From NCBI GenBank assembly GCA_017397885.1, contig JAFQHQ010000031.1, forward strand, positions 1-52,247: 52,247 bases of DNA, given 5' to 3'. The DNA is from Clostridia bacterium (lineage in GTDB: Bacteria; Bacillota; Clostridia; UMGS1810). Under the pieces are notes generated by a model that saw only the letters and a program-made list of their open reading frames with translations, made no database searches and was not told the origin of the DNA. The first letter of the stretch is position 1, and each line of letters starts with the position of its first letter. Below, piece by piece: positions 36,972 to 45,551 of the stretch. The position numbers and the translations under genes are program-made.

Positions 36972-39649
36972 TGAAAAAAATACCGGCTTTGCTTGTAGCT
37001 GTAGTGTTTGTTTTTTCATCACTTTGCCAAATTGTCGGCATTGCTGCAGATGACACAAACGCAGACATTGAAAAAGAGACAACGGTCCTCAATCAGCTTG
37101 GATTTATAAAAACAATCCCCGAAAACATGAACGATACCCTCACAAGAGGACAGTTTACCGACATTCTTCTTGCTATCATCAAAGGGGATGCCATCAGTAC
37201 CGACGGTGCGGTAATCACCGATATAAACGAATTTCACGACTATTATCCCACAATGGCACGTGCCATAAAGCTCGGACTAATAACAGGTCCAAACACCCGT
37301 GCCGATGATGCAATAAAATGCAACGAAGCCATAAAGATGCTTGTATGCGCCACCGGCTACAATCAGTATGCTCTCCACAAGGGCGGCTGGCCCGTTGGCT
37401 ATCAGGCTGTTGCCCGTGACATTGAGCTTTTAAACGATGTCAGCGAGGTTGGCGATGTGGCATTAAGCTGGAGAAATGCAATCGTTCTTTTGTACAATGC
37501 TATTGGTGTAAATGTGCTTGAACCCTCGTCCATAGGTGACGATGTTACCTACACTTCAATTGAAGGTAGAACACTTCTGACTCAATATCACTCAATTGCA
37601 TTTGCCGAAGGCATTGCCGAAACCGTAAAGGGAAAATCAATTGAAAATTCCGACAGTGCAGATGTTGGTGACATAATCATCGACGGGAAAAAATACACTT
37701 CCGAAATAGACGGTCTTTCCGATTTTGTCGGATACAATGTGGTTTATTACTACAACACCGACACAAACAAGCTTTGTTCAATCTATCCCTATAATAACAA
37801 TGTTATAAAGATTGATGCCGAATCGGTTTATGACTACGCAGATCGCACTCTTTATTATTCGGTCGAAAATCCGGGCTCAAGAATTCCCGACAGTGAAGAA
37901 ATTAAATTCACTCAAAACACAACAATCATGTATAACGACGTTGTCATAGACATTTTCAACAAAGCATTTTTCCTTGACAAGCAGGGTGAGTTCACCTTTG
38001 TTGATAACGATGACGACGGAAAGTATGATGTTGCCATGCTCGATGTCACCGAAGATTATGTTGTAAAGGTTGCCGACACCTATTCCGAGACGATTTACGA
38101 TATGTACGATAGCTCAAAAAGCGTTTGTCTCTCCGATAAAGATGGTGTTGATGCATCTTTTGTGGACAGATACGGTAAAGAAATGTATCTTTCGGAGCTT
38201 TTGCGTTATGATGTTGTGTCCGTAAAGAGAAGTTATGACGGCAAAAAGGTCACTGCAATATTCTCGAACCTGGAAGCCAGAGGTACAATTGAAGAGATTG
38301 CAACAACCAACGGCAAAACTTATCTTACGATTCGCGGAAAGAAATATGAGACCACTCCCGATTTTGCAAAATATGAAAATGTTAAAACAGGACAGTGGGG
38401 AGTGTTTGGTGTTACCACAACGGGAAAAATTGCCTGCGTAAATAAAAGTTTGGTAACAGAAGGCTCTTTTTACGGTTATCTCATAAATGCAAAGCCCACA
38501 TCGGGTCTTGAAGCAGAGTACCGTTTCAGAATTCTCAGTCAGACCGGCGATGTGGTTATTGCCACAGCAGCGCCAAAACTTGTTGTAGACGGCGTATCAA
38601 TGAAACCAAATGAGGCATATGACTATCTTGGCGGCAATAAAATCAATTCACAACCGATTGTGTATGAGGTTAACAAAGACGGCTTTATTTCAAACATTGA
38701 CACACCAACCTACAATGAGAGCGAAGAATTTGCAGACAGCCTCAAAGAAATGTACAATTGCTTTGATGTGAGCTATGATGAAGACGGCAACAAAACCGAA
38801 ACGGCACGTGTGGCACTTGAATGGAGAAGCGGAATATTCGGCTCAAGAATTGCCACAAAGGGAACCTGTGTATTTTTTAGAGTTGCACCGTCAAGTGATG
38901 CTCCCGATGAAGATTTCAGCGTTATAAACCCTTCATCACTCACTCTTAAAACCTATTCGTTCAAAGCCTACAAAACTGTGAATGATTCACCTCAGGCAGA
39001 TGTCATTGTTCTGAATTCCGGCGATGCGGTTGAAGACACGGGAACAACAAACTACATCATTTCCGACATATCCGAAGCTCTTGACGAAGACGGCAACCCC
39101 GCAACAAGAATCAAGGCATATCTCGGCAGAAACGAAAATTCCTATTATGTTAAGGACAAAGCCGTGTTTGCTGACGCAAAATGGGTTGAGGCATCAAACA
39201 CCGATCAATCTCTCAATCACGAATTTGTACCGGGGGACATTGTTAAGTTCAATTTTGATTCACAGGGAAATGTATCAAAAATCGAGCTTGTTTATGACAG
39301 GGTTAAAAATGAGTTCTACACTTCTACTTATTATAACACTGCAGGAGCAAATGCAATGTACAGAATAAGCATCAACGAGGTGTATCAGAACTATTCCGGC
39401 ACACTTCTTGTTCACAAAGGTCCAATTCCCGAGGGAACAGAGGAACTTAGCTTTGATAAGCTTGAAACTTACAATGCATCTACCTTCACAGTTCTTGTGT
39501 TCGATCCGGAAGACAGAACCTCCAACATAAGAATCGGCTCTCTTTCAGACCTTTCAGACTTCAAAACAACAGGCAAAGGTTCAACAATCTTCCTCCAGAC
39601 GGTCTACACCGGAAGCGGAACAATTGTTGTCTACAGAAATCTTCAATAA
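36971..39649 (+). CDS. SLH-domain surface protein
   Basis: The ATG shares one base with the upstream stop (TAATG), so translation is coupled. The 892-residue protein has a signal peptide (cut near IGIAA) and N-terminal SLH-like repeats (about 30-190: VLNQLGFIKTIPENMNDTLT, MARAIKLGLITG, LSWRNAIVLLYNAIG). The remaining 650 or so residues are beta-rich repeats with many acidic and aromatic residues (for example YYYNTDTNKLCSIYPYNNN), typical of large clostridial S-layer-type proteins, with no enzyme motif that I can see. It ends the surface block just before a strong terminator. Together with the duplicated SLH protein it probably forms or docks to the cell-wall surface layer. Confidence 0.8.
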   Translation: MKKIPALLVAVVFVFSSLCQIVGIAADDTNADIEKETTVLNQLGFIKTIPENMNDTLTRGQFTDILLAIIKGDAISTDGAVITDINEFHDYYPTMARAIKLGLITGPNTRADDAIKCNEAIKMLVCATGYNQYALHKGGWPVGYQAVARDIELLNDVSEVGDVALSWRNAIVLLYNAIGVNVLEPSSIGDDVTYTSIEGRTLLTQYHSIAFAEGIAETVKGKSIENSDSADVGDIIIDGKKYTSEIDGLSDFVGYNVVYYYNTDTNKLCSIYPYNNNVIKIDAESVYDYADRTLYYSVENPGSRIPDSEEIKFTQNTTIMYNDVVIDIFNKAFFLDKQGEFTFVDNDDDGKYDVAMLDVTEDYVVKVADTYSETIYDMYDSSKSVCLSDKDGVDASFVDRYGKEMYLSELLRYDVVSVKRSYDGKKVTAIFSNLEARGTIEEIATTNGKTYLTIRGKKYETTPDFAKYENVKTGQWGVFGVTTTGKIACVNKSLVTEGSFYGYLINAKPTSGLEAEYRFRILSQTGDVVIATAAPKLVVDGVSMKPNEAYDYLGGNKINSQPIVYEVNKDGFISNIDTPTYNESEEFADSLKEMYNCFDVSYDEDGNKTETARVALEWRSGIFGSRIATKGTCVFFRVAPSSDAPDEDFSVINPSSLTLKTYSFKAYKTVNDSPQADVIVLNSGDAVEDTGTTNYIISDISEALDEDGNPATRIKAYLGRNENSYYVKDKAVFADAKWVEASNTDQSLNHEFVPGDIVKFNFDSQGNVSKIELVYDRVKNEFYTSTYYNTAGANAMYRISINEVYQNYSGTLLVHKGPIPEGTEELSFDKLETYNASTFTVLVFDPEDRTSNIRIGSLSDLSDFKTTGKGSTIFLQTVYTGSGTIVVYRNLQ

Positions 39650-39668
39650 TAAGTGATTATTCTCACTC

Positions 39669-39704
39669 AAAAACCCCCGGAGTTTTCTTAACTCCGGGGG
39701 TTTT
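39669..39704. terminator. Bidirectional terminator at the end of the surface block
   Basis: Perfect AAAACCCCCGGAGTT / AACTCCGGGGGTTTT stem with a 5-nt loop between convergent genes; A-rich and T-rich arms suit both directions. Confidence 0.9.
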
Positions 39705-39717
39705 GCCGTTAAAATAA

Positions 39718-40476
39718 TTAAATCTCATAAATCATATTTTCTTTCATATATTCCGTTGGTGTAAGTCCTGTTTTTTCTTTAAAATATCTTGAAAAATGAT
39801 AGGGATTTGCAAATCCGCACTGTTCGGAAACTGCATTTATCTTAAAACTTCCTTCCGAAAGAAGCTGTTTTGCCTTGTTAATGCGAATGTCCATAATATA
39901 TTGCTTGGGTGTCATGTTAAAATTTTTCAAAAAAAGCTTTCTTAAATACACTTCGCTGATGCTGCATTTTTCGGCGAGCAAAGTATTTGTAATGTCCGAA
40001 TTCCCATAATTTTTTTCAATAAATCTTATTGCCGGAATGAGGGTTTTGTTTCCCTCATCCTTTGAGGTGAGCTTTGCAATAATGTCATACAGCACGCTCA
40101 TCATTTTTGCCCGGTTACTTCCCAAAAGATAAAGATTTTTAAGCTTTTCAAAATCATTCATAAAATCGCTTACATTGTCTATGGGAATGATTTTGAAGGT
40201 GTGACACAAAAATTCAACCGTCGAAAAATTCACAAGGGGAAAAAGTCCGGTTTTGTCACCCAAAACGGTATAATTCGCACCCATGGGCAAAATAACCGCA
40301 CAGTTTTTGTCTGAAACAAATTTCTTGCCGTTGTGAACATATGTAATCTGTCCGCCGAGACAAAAGGAAATTCCGTACCACTGCCTGTTTTTCATTTCCT
40401 CCCGTCTTCCTTTTTGGGAGTTTACGGTGAATACGCCGTCAATATTTACTACGGTTGCATTCTTTAGCTTTTCCAT
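39718..40476 (-). CDS. AraC family transcriptional regulator
   Basis: AGGAGG lies 6 nt before the ATG. The 252-residue protein has a short N-terminal cupin-like sensing domain (about residues 25-110: YGISFCLGGQITYVHNGKKF, AVILPMGANYTVL) and a C-terminal AraC DNA-binding domain (about 150-252: ITNTLLAEKCSISEVYLRKLF, INAVSEQCGFANPYHFSRYF). It is divergent from the six-gene redox operon, the arrangement usual for a local activator. Direct AT-rich repeats before that operon are candidate sites. An inverted-repeat element lies only 27 nt before its start codon, so its own promoter is probably inside or beyond that element. Confidence 0.9.
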   Translation of the reverse strand: MEKLKNATVVNIDGVFTVNSQKGRREEMKNRQWYGISFCLGGQITYVHNGKKFVSDKNCAVILPMGANYTVLGDKTGLFPLVNFSTVEFLCHTFKIIPIDNVSDFMNDFEKLKNLYLLGSNRAKMMSVLYDIIAKLTSKDEGNKTLIPAIRFIEKNYGNSDITNTLLAEKCSISEVYLRKLFLKNFNMTPKQYIMDIRINKAKQLLSEGSFKINAVSEQCGFANPYHFSRYFKEKTGLTPTEYMKENMIYEI

Positions 40477-40502
40477 GATATACCTCCTGTGAAGAATTTT
40501 AA

Positions 40503-40798
40503 AAATTGGAGTTTATCGAGGAGAACGAATACGAAATGTGCATCGTAGGGCGTGTCGACCTCGGCACGCCGAATAAATTCAGAAAATCCCCAACTATGTA
40601 ATAAACACCAGAGCGAAAGCCGCCCCTGCCTAAGGGGAGGTGGATTTGCCGTCAGGCAAAGACGGAGGGGTACGAAACGCAGGAATATCAATGGTTTCAA
40701 TAATACCCCTCAGTCAGTTTCGCTACGCTCACTGCCAGCTCCCCTTAGGCAGGGGAGCCTTTCGCCCTTGTGTCAATCTCCCCGACAAACCCCAATTT
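40503..40798 (-). repeat. MITE-like intergenic element, copy E
   Basis: The termini are AAATTGGAGTTTATCGAGG and CCCCGACAAACCCCAATTT. The interior is the reverse complement of copy D, including the CTTAGGCAGGGG hairpins and the extra block CGTGTCGACCTCGGCACGCC. It takes up most of the 40477-40970 divergent gap. No reading frame is supported. Confidence 0.85.
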
Positions 40799-40822
40799 AT
40801 AAAAAGTTCGTTTTAACTGTGT

Positions 40823-40896
40823 GATGTTTTTTGTAATTATAACATTTTGTGTATCAAAAATCAATATTTTTGCACTATAAATATCAAAAACATCAA
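40823..40896. promoter_or_regulatory. AT-rich repeated motifs upstream of the redox operon (candidate regulator sites)
   Basis: ATCAAAAATCAA starts at 40853 and ATCAAAAACATCAA at 40883, exactly 30 bp apart on the same strand (about three helix turns). A reversed relative GATGTTTTTTG lies at 40823-40833. Direct repeats spaced by whole helix turns suit AraC-type proteins, and one is encoded next door. The AT-rich composition makes chance a real alternative. Confidence 0.35.
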
Positions 40897-40915
40897 AGTT
40901 GTATCGTTTTTATTA

Positions 40916-40944
40916 TTGTAAAAAGATTAGGCTTAATATATAAT
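40916..40944 (+). promoter_or_regulatory. Promoter of the six-gene redox operon
   Basis: TTGTAA (40916-40921), 17-nt spacer, consensus TATAAT (40939-40944), 26 nt before the first start codon. Confidence 0.75.
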
Positions 40945-40970
40945 GAACAAAAATATATACAGGATGTGAT

Positions 40971-41732
40971 ATGATGGATTTTTCGAATAAAACTGCAATC
41001 TCAACGGGAGCCGCATCGGGTATGGGTCTTCTTTTTGCCGAGAATTTTGCCTCACTTGGCGGAAATGTTGTTCTTTGTGATGTGAACAAGGAAGCTCTCG
41101 AAAAATGTGTTGATGATATCAATCAAAAAGGACAGGGCAGAGCAATCGGTCTTGTTTGCGATGTCCGAAACTATGAGGAAATATGCTCGGTGAGAGACAA
41201 AACGCTCGAAACCTTCGGTTCGATAGACATTGTTGCAAACTTTGCCGGAGGCTATGGCAGAAGAATGCAAAAGGTTGACGGCAGTCTCGATTTTACCGAA
41301 GTGCCAATTGAGGTTTTTGACTGGAGTCTTGATGTCAATCTCAAAGGACCTTTTTATTTTGCCCACGCAGTTCTGGGTCAGATGAAAAAGCAGGGGAGCG
41401 GTCTTATCATAAACATCGGTTCAATCACCGGTGCCGAGGGTTCCGGTCAGGGCATGGACTATCCCGTGGCAAAAGCAGGACTGATGTATGGTCTCACAAA
41501 GTCCATCGCTCAATACGGAGCCGGTCACGGAATCCGATGTGTTTGCGTTTCACCGGGACCTGTTCTCACAAGAGCAAACATGTCGAACATGAAAACCCTC
41601 CTCGGCAGAGCGGCAGACCCACAGGAAATTATTGATCTTTGCCTTTTCATTGCTTCCGAAAAAGGTCAGTTTATAAATGGTGAAAACATAATGATAGACG
41701 GCGGTCGAAATGCTATGGGAAGGTGGAACTAA
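40971..41732 (+). CDS. Short-chain dehydrogenase/reductase (SDR)
   Basis: AGGA lies upstream of two adjacent ATGs (40971 and 40974); either may serve. The 253-residue protein is a classical SDR: nucleotide-binding TGAASGMG near residue 12, NFAGG in place of NNAG, the catalytic Ser in GSITG and the Tyr-Lys pair Y164/K168 in DYPVAKAG, then SPGPV. Such enzymes oxidise or reduce sugar or polyol hydroxyls with NAD(P). It is the first gene of a six-gene operon with 1-nt spacing to the next gene, so it likely performs one redox step of a sugar or cyclitol pathway. Substrate not predictable. Confidence 0.9.
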   Translation: MMDFSNKTAISTGAASGMGLLFAENFASLGGNVVLCDVNKEALEKCVDDINQKGQGRAIGLVCDVRNYEEICSVRDKTLETFGSIDIVANFAGGYGRRMQKVDGSLDFTEVPIEVFDWSLDVNLKGPFYFAHAVLGQMKKQGSGLIINIGSITGAEGSGQGMDYPVAKAGLMYGLTKSIAQYGAGHGIRCVCVSPGPVLTRANMSNMKTLLGRAADPQEIIDLCLFIASEKGQFINGENIMIDGGRNAMGRWN

Positions 41733-41733
41733 G

Positions 41734-42747
41734 ATGCAAAACACAGACAAAAAAATTCTTGTTCTCGGAAGCACCGGAGCAATGGCTGTATATCTCATTC
41801 CCGAGCTTTTGAAAAAAGGCTACAGCGTTGTGGGGGTTAGTCTTGACGATGCAAAAAGCGACAACGAAAAACTTACATATATAAAAGCCGATGCAAAGGA
41901 TTTTGATTTTCTTACAAAGCTTTTGGAATCGGGATTTGATGCCATAGTTGATTTTATGGTATATAACAAGCTTGAGATTTTCGAAAAATATTATAATCTT
42001 TTTATAAAAAACACCAACCACTACATTTTCCTTTCAAGCTACAGGGTTTATGCCGATGATTCGCCCCTTAGCGAAACTTCAAAAAGACTTCTTGATGTTG
42101 AAAAACCTGCGGACTTTGTGACGGAGCTTGAATATTCAATCTATAAAGCTGAAGAGGAAGATTTCATCAACAATTCCGATTACAAAAATTATACAATTCT
42201 TCGCCCTGCAATAACCTATTCCAAGCGAAGATTTCAGCTTGTTACCCTTGAGGCTGATGTTCTTGTGTGGCGTATGCTTCAGGGAAAAACGGTTGTTCTT
42301 CCCAAAAGTGCAATGGAAAAAGAAGCAACAATGACGTGGGCAGGGGATGTGGCAAAGATGATTGCAAGTCTTGTTTTAAATCCCGAAGCCTATGGTGAAA
42401 CCTACAATGTTTCCACTTCTGAGCATCGAAAATGGAAAGATGTTGCAAAAATTTATGAGAAAATTGCAAATCTGAAATATATAATTGCTGATGACCGGGA
42501 TTACATCGATATCCTCGGCTATGATTTTGCAAAGCAACAGCTTTTTTACGACAGATGCTTTGACAGGGTTGTGGACAATTCAAAAATTCTTTCAATCTGC
42601 AATATGAACCGGGAGGAACTTATGTCTCTTGAAGAGGGACTTTCGATGGAATATAAAAATATATCTCTCGATCAGGTCAGATGCAATCTTCCCATCAATG
42701 AAAGAATGGACAAATATCTTGAACGTACAGGAGTTGAAAAACATTGA
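41734..42747 (+). CDS. NAD-dependent epimerase/dehydratase family protein
   Basis: The ATG at 41734 follows GGAAGGTGG and comes 1 nt after the SDR stop; the longer reading at 41710 lies inside the SDR gene. The 337-residue product has an extended-SDR N-terminal Rossmann fold (LVLGSTGAMAVYL, where the third Gly of GxxGxxG is Ala), LSSYRVYADD with the catalytic Ser, and the Tyr-Lys pair in YSIYKAEEE, followed by ILRPAITY. It is related to the last gene of the operon (45552-46490), so two members of this subfamily serve one pathway. The probable role is epimerisation, dehydration or oxidation of a sugar or sugar acid. Confidence 0.85.
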   Translation: MQNTDKKILVLGSTGAMAVYLIPELLKKGYSVVGVSLDDAKSDNEKLTYIKADAKDFDFLTKLLESGFDAIVDFMVYNKLEIFEKYYNLFIKNTNHYIFLSSYRVYADDSPLSETSKRLLDVEKPADFVTELEYSIYKAEEEDFINNSDYKNYTILRPAITYSKRRFQLVTLEADVLVWRMLQGKTVVLPKSAMEKEATMTWAGDVAKMIASLVLNPEAYGETYNVSTSEHRKWKDVAKIYEKIANLKYIIADDRDYIDILGYDFAKQQLFYDRCFDRVVDNSKILSICNMNREELMSLEEGLSMEYKNISLDQVRCNLPINERMDKYLERTGVEKH

Positions 42748-43502
42748 AAAAAACTTTTTTAAATCACGAAAAACCTCTTCTTACTGCAATGCTTCAATAC
42801 ACCACTCCCGACCTTGCCATAGGTGCAATCAGAAACGGCGTGGCAGTTGGGGTTGAAGCCTTTGGTCTTCAGATAGAATCCTTTGAAACCCAATATCAGA
42901 ACACCGATACCATAAAAAATGTGTTTGCCGAAATGAAGGAAAAACCTGTGTATATTACAAACTACAGAGGCGGCTCAAATGTTGGCAAAAGTGATGAAAT
43001 TCTGGCAAAAGAAATGCTCTCCTATGCCGAATGCGGTGCAACTCTTTGTGATGTTATGGGTGATATGTTCTCAAAGCATCCCGATGAGCTTACCGATAAT
43101 CCCGAGGCAATTGAAAAACAGATTGCCTACATAGATGAGCTTCACCAAAGAGGTGTTGAGGTACTTATGTCATCTCACGTTCTCCGCTATACTCCGGCAG
43201 AAAGAGTTCTTGAAATTGCCCTTGAGCAAAAACGCCGTGGTGCCGACATAATAAAAATCGTGACCGGTGCAGAAAATATGGAACAGCAGATTGATAATCT
43301 CAAAACCACCGAACTTTTAAAAAGAGAACTTGGTGCACCATTCCTCTTTTTGTCGGGCGGCGAATGTTCAATTCACCGAAGAATGGGTATGAAGCTCGGA
43401 TGCTGCATGTGTCTTTGTGTTTATGAGCATTACGCCCGTTCAACACCCACACAGCCGCTTTTTTCCGTTGCAAAAGCAATAAGAGATGATTTGGGATTCT
43501 AA
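42744..43502 (+). CDS. Type I 3-dehydroquinate dehydratase-like TIM-barrel lyase
   Basis: The start is a TTG overlapping the previous stop by 4 nt (TTGA), with AGGAG 11 nt upstream. The 252-residue protein aligns with type I dehydroquinase (AroD): H145 in MSSHVLRYTP and K171 in ADIIKIVTG match the catalytic His and Schiff-base Lys, R213 in SIHRRMG and the Q in STPTQP also fit, and YRGGS matches the FTxR loop. The usual substrate segment (E-W/L-R-x-D) is replaced by EAFGLQIESF, so the substrate may not be dehydroquinate. With no other shikimate genes nearby, and sugar oxidoreductases on both sides, an imine-mediated dehydration of a keto-sugar or keto-cyclitol is the more likely role (inference). 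Confidence 0.8.
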   Translation: MKKTFLNHEKPLLTAMLQYTTPDLAIGAIRNGVAVGVEAFGLQIESFETQYQNTDTIKNVFAEMKEKPVYITNYRGGSNVGKSDEILAKEMLSYAECGATLCDVMGDMFSKHPDELTDNPEAIEKQIAYIDELHQRGVEVLMSSHVLRYTPAERVLEIALEQKRRGADIIKIVTGAENMEQQIDNLKTTELLKRELGAPFLFLSGGECSIHRRMGMKLGCCMCLCVYEHYARSTPTQPLFSVAKAIRDDLGF

Positions 43503-43516
43503 AAGGAGAGACGAAC

Positions 43517-44539
43517 ATGGACAAACAAATTGTATTTACCGAAAAAAACAAAGCCCAATTGCTTGATGTTGAAAGTCAGATTCTTGGTGATAATCAGGTT
43601 CGTGTTAAAACCTGCTTCAGCACCATATCAAACGGCACCGAAAGAGCAAACCTCACGGGCGATCCCGTTGTGAGCATATATTCAAAAGAAACCGATGAGG
43701 CAAAATTTCCGAGAGTTGTCGGATACAGCACATCGGGGATTGTTGTTGAAAAAGGGAAGAATGTGGCATCTGTTGAAATTGGTGATAAGGTTGCAATGTA
43801 TTGGACAACTCACCGAAGCTACAATGTTATGAACGAGCGAAATGTTGTGAAAATAGATGGAGTAAATGTGGGAATGGAAGAAGCATCAATTGTTCACATT
43901 GCCACATTTCCCCTTGCGGCAATTCGAAAAACCAGACTTGAAATAGGGGAGTCTGCAATGGTTATGGGGCTTGGTATTCTCGGCCTTTTGGCTGTTGGCT
44001 TGGCTCGATGCGCCGGTGCGGTTCCCGTGATTGCAGTTGACCCCGTGAAAGAGCGAAGAGAAAAAGCACTGCGTTTTGGTGCTGATTTCGCTTTCGATCC
44101 GTTTGATCCGGATTTTGCTCAAAAGGTCAAAGAAGTAACCGGAGGCGGAGTCAATGTTGCCATAGAGGTCACCGGGCAGGGAGCGGCTCTCAATCAGACT
44201 CTCGACTGCATGGCAAAGTTTGGCAGAGTGGCACTGCTTGGCTGCACAAGAAAAAGCGATTTCACCATTGACTACTATCGCAAGGTTCACGGACCCGGCA
44301 TCACTCTTGTTGGTGCCCACACTTTGGCTCGTCCCACCGGTGAATCTCATCCCGGTTATTTTACAACATATGATGATATGAAATGTATTCTGAATTTATG
44401 CGAAAAGGGCAGACTTGACCTGAAATCGCTTATTGATGAAACCCATACGCCGGATGAATGCAGTGAAGTGTTTGCAAGACTTGCACAGGACAAAAATTTC
44501 CCGACAGTTGTACAGTTTGACTGGAGAGAGGTAGAATAA
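43517..44539 (+). CDS. Medium-chain dehydrogenase, SxISxGTE subgroup
   Basis: AAGGAGAG precedes the ATG. The 340-residue protein is a medium-chain dehydrogenase/reductase with a Rossmann segment MGLGILGLLAVGLARCAGA and a GDKVAMYW strand. The N-terminal catalytic zinc cysteine motif of alcohol dehydrogenases is replaced by STISNGTERAN. That motif is typical of the MDR half of bi-domain oxidoreductases, in which an MDR is fused to a Gfo/Idh/MocA domain. Here the Gfo/Idh/MocA protein is the very next gene and overlaps by 1 nt, so the two probably work as a pair. It likely oxidises a sugar-type alcohol without a standard catalytic zinc site. Confidence 0.85.
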   Translation: MDKQIVFTEKNKAQLLDVESQILGDNQVRVKTCFSTISNGTERANLTGDPVVSIYSKETDEAKFPRVVGYSTSGIVVEKGKNVASVEIGDKVAMYWTTHRSYNVMNERNVVKIDGVNVGMEEASIVHIATFPLAAIRKTRLEIGESAMVMGLGILGLLAVGLARCAGAVPVIAVDPVKERREKALRFGADFAFDPFDPDFAQKVKEVTGGGVNVAIEVTGQGAALNQTLDCMAKFGRVALLGCTRKSDFTIDYYRKVHGPGITLVGAHTLARPTGESHPGYFTTYDDMKCILNLCEKGRLDLKSLIDETHTPDECSEVFARLAQDKNFPTVVQFDWREVE

Positions 44540-45540
44540 TGAGAAAGATAAAAATTGCACAGATAGGCACAAGTGCCAACAGTCACGGAAATCACATTTT
44601 CAGAGCTCTTAAAAACAACACTGACATATTTGAGGTTGTAGGTTATTGTATGCCCGAAAATGAAAGAGCAAAATTTCCGGGGCATATGAAAGACTATGAA
44701 GATTACAAAGAACTGACTCTTTGGGAGATTTTGAGAAATCCCGAAATTGAAGCCGTTACGGTTGAAACGGAGGAAGTGTATCTTTCAAAATATGCTCTTC
44801 TTGCCGCAGAGCACAAAAAGCATATCCACATGGAAAAGCCCGGAGGACTTGAGCTTTCGAATTTTGAAAAGCTTATTGAAATTGTTAAACAAAACAACAC
44901 CGTGTTTCACACAGGGTATATGTATCGCTACAATCCATATATTATGGAACTGAAAGAACAGGTAAAAAACGGTGACCTTGGCGACATAATCAGCGTTGAA
45001 GCTCAGATGAACTGTATTCATCCGCCAAAGGTTCGTGATTGGCTCGTTAACTTCCCGGGCGGTATGATGTTCTTCCTCGGTTGCCATCTTGTAGATCTTA
45101 TTTATTCAATTCAAGGCACACCCAAAAACATTATACCGCTGAACAAATGCAGCGGTATAGACGGCGTGACCGGCGAGGATTTTGGTATGGCAGTTTTTGA
45201 ATATGAAAACGGTGTTTCCTTTGCCAAGGTTTCTGCCGTGGAAAAGGGCGGTTTTGAAAGAAGACAGCTTGTTGTTAACGGCACCAAGAAAACTGTTGAA
45301 TTAAAACCTCTTGAATGGTTTGTTGAAGGCGGAAATATGATTACTGACAGATACATAAGAGAAAATGATGACTGGACACAGGCTACTTCAAAAGAAACTT
45401 GTAAGCCATTTGACCGCTATGCTCCAATGATGCTATCGTTTGCCGAAATGGTGAGGGGAGAAAAACAAAATCCGTGGGGATGCGATTATGAACTTGAATT
45501 ATATAAAACACTGCTTAAAGCTTGTGGCATAGAAATATAA
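44539..45540 (+). CDS. Gfo/Idh/MocA family oxidoreductase
   Basis: The ATG shares a base with the previous stop (TAATG). The 333-residue protein has the N-terminal Rossmann motif IAQIGTSANSHGNH, the family signature EKPGG (K100, in HIHMEKPGG) and the C-terminal HLVD motif (LGCHLVDLIYSI) carrying the usual catalytic histidine. Members oxidise or reduce hydroxyls of hexoses, inositols and amino sugars with NAD(P). The pairing with the upstream MDR gene recalls natural fusions of these two families. The operon continues after 11 nt. Confidence 0.9.
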   Translation: MRKIKIAQIGTSANSHGNHIFRALKNNTDIFEVVGYCMPENERAKFPGHMKDYEDYKELTLWEILRNPEIEAVTVETEEVYLSKYALLAAEHKKHIHMEKPGGLELSNFEKLIEIVKQNNTVFHTGYMYRYNPYIMELKEQVKNGDLGDIISVEAQMNCIHPPKVRDWLVNFPGGMMFFLGCHLVDLIYSIQGTPKNIIPLNKCSGIDGVTGEDFGMAVFEYENGVSFAKVSAVEKGGFERRQLVVNGTKKTVELKPLEWFVEGGNMITDRYIRENDDWTQATSKETCKPFDRYAPMMLSFAEMVRGEKQNPWGCDYELELYKTLLKACGIEI

Positions 45541-45551
45541 GGGGTGTCGTT

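Noticed and set aside
42744-43502. Assignment of the TIM-barrel gene as aroD of the shikimate pathway
   Set aside because: The catalytic pair is present, but the substrate-binding segment differs and the operon holds only sugar-type oxidoreductases, so no gene symbol is given.
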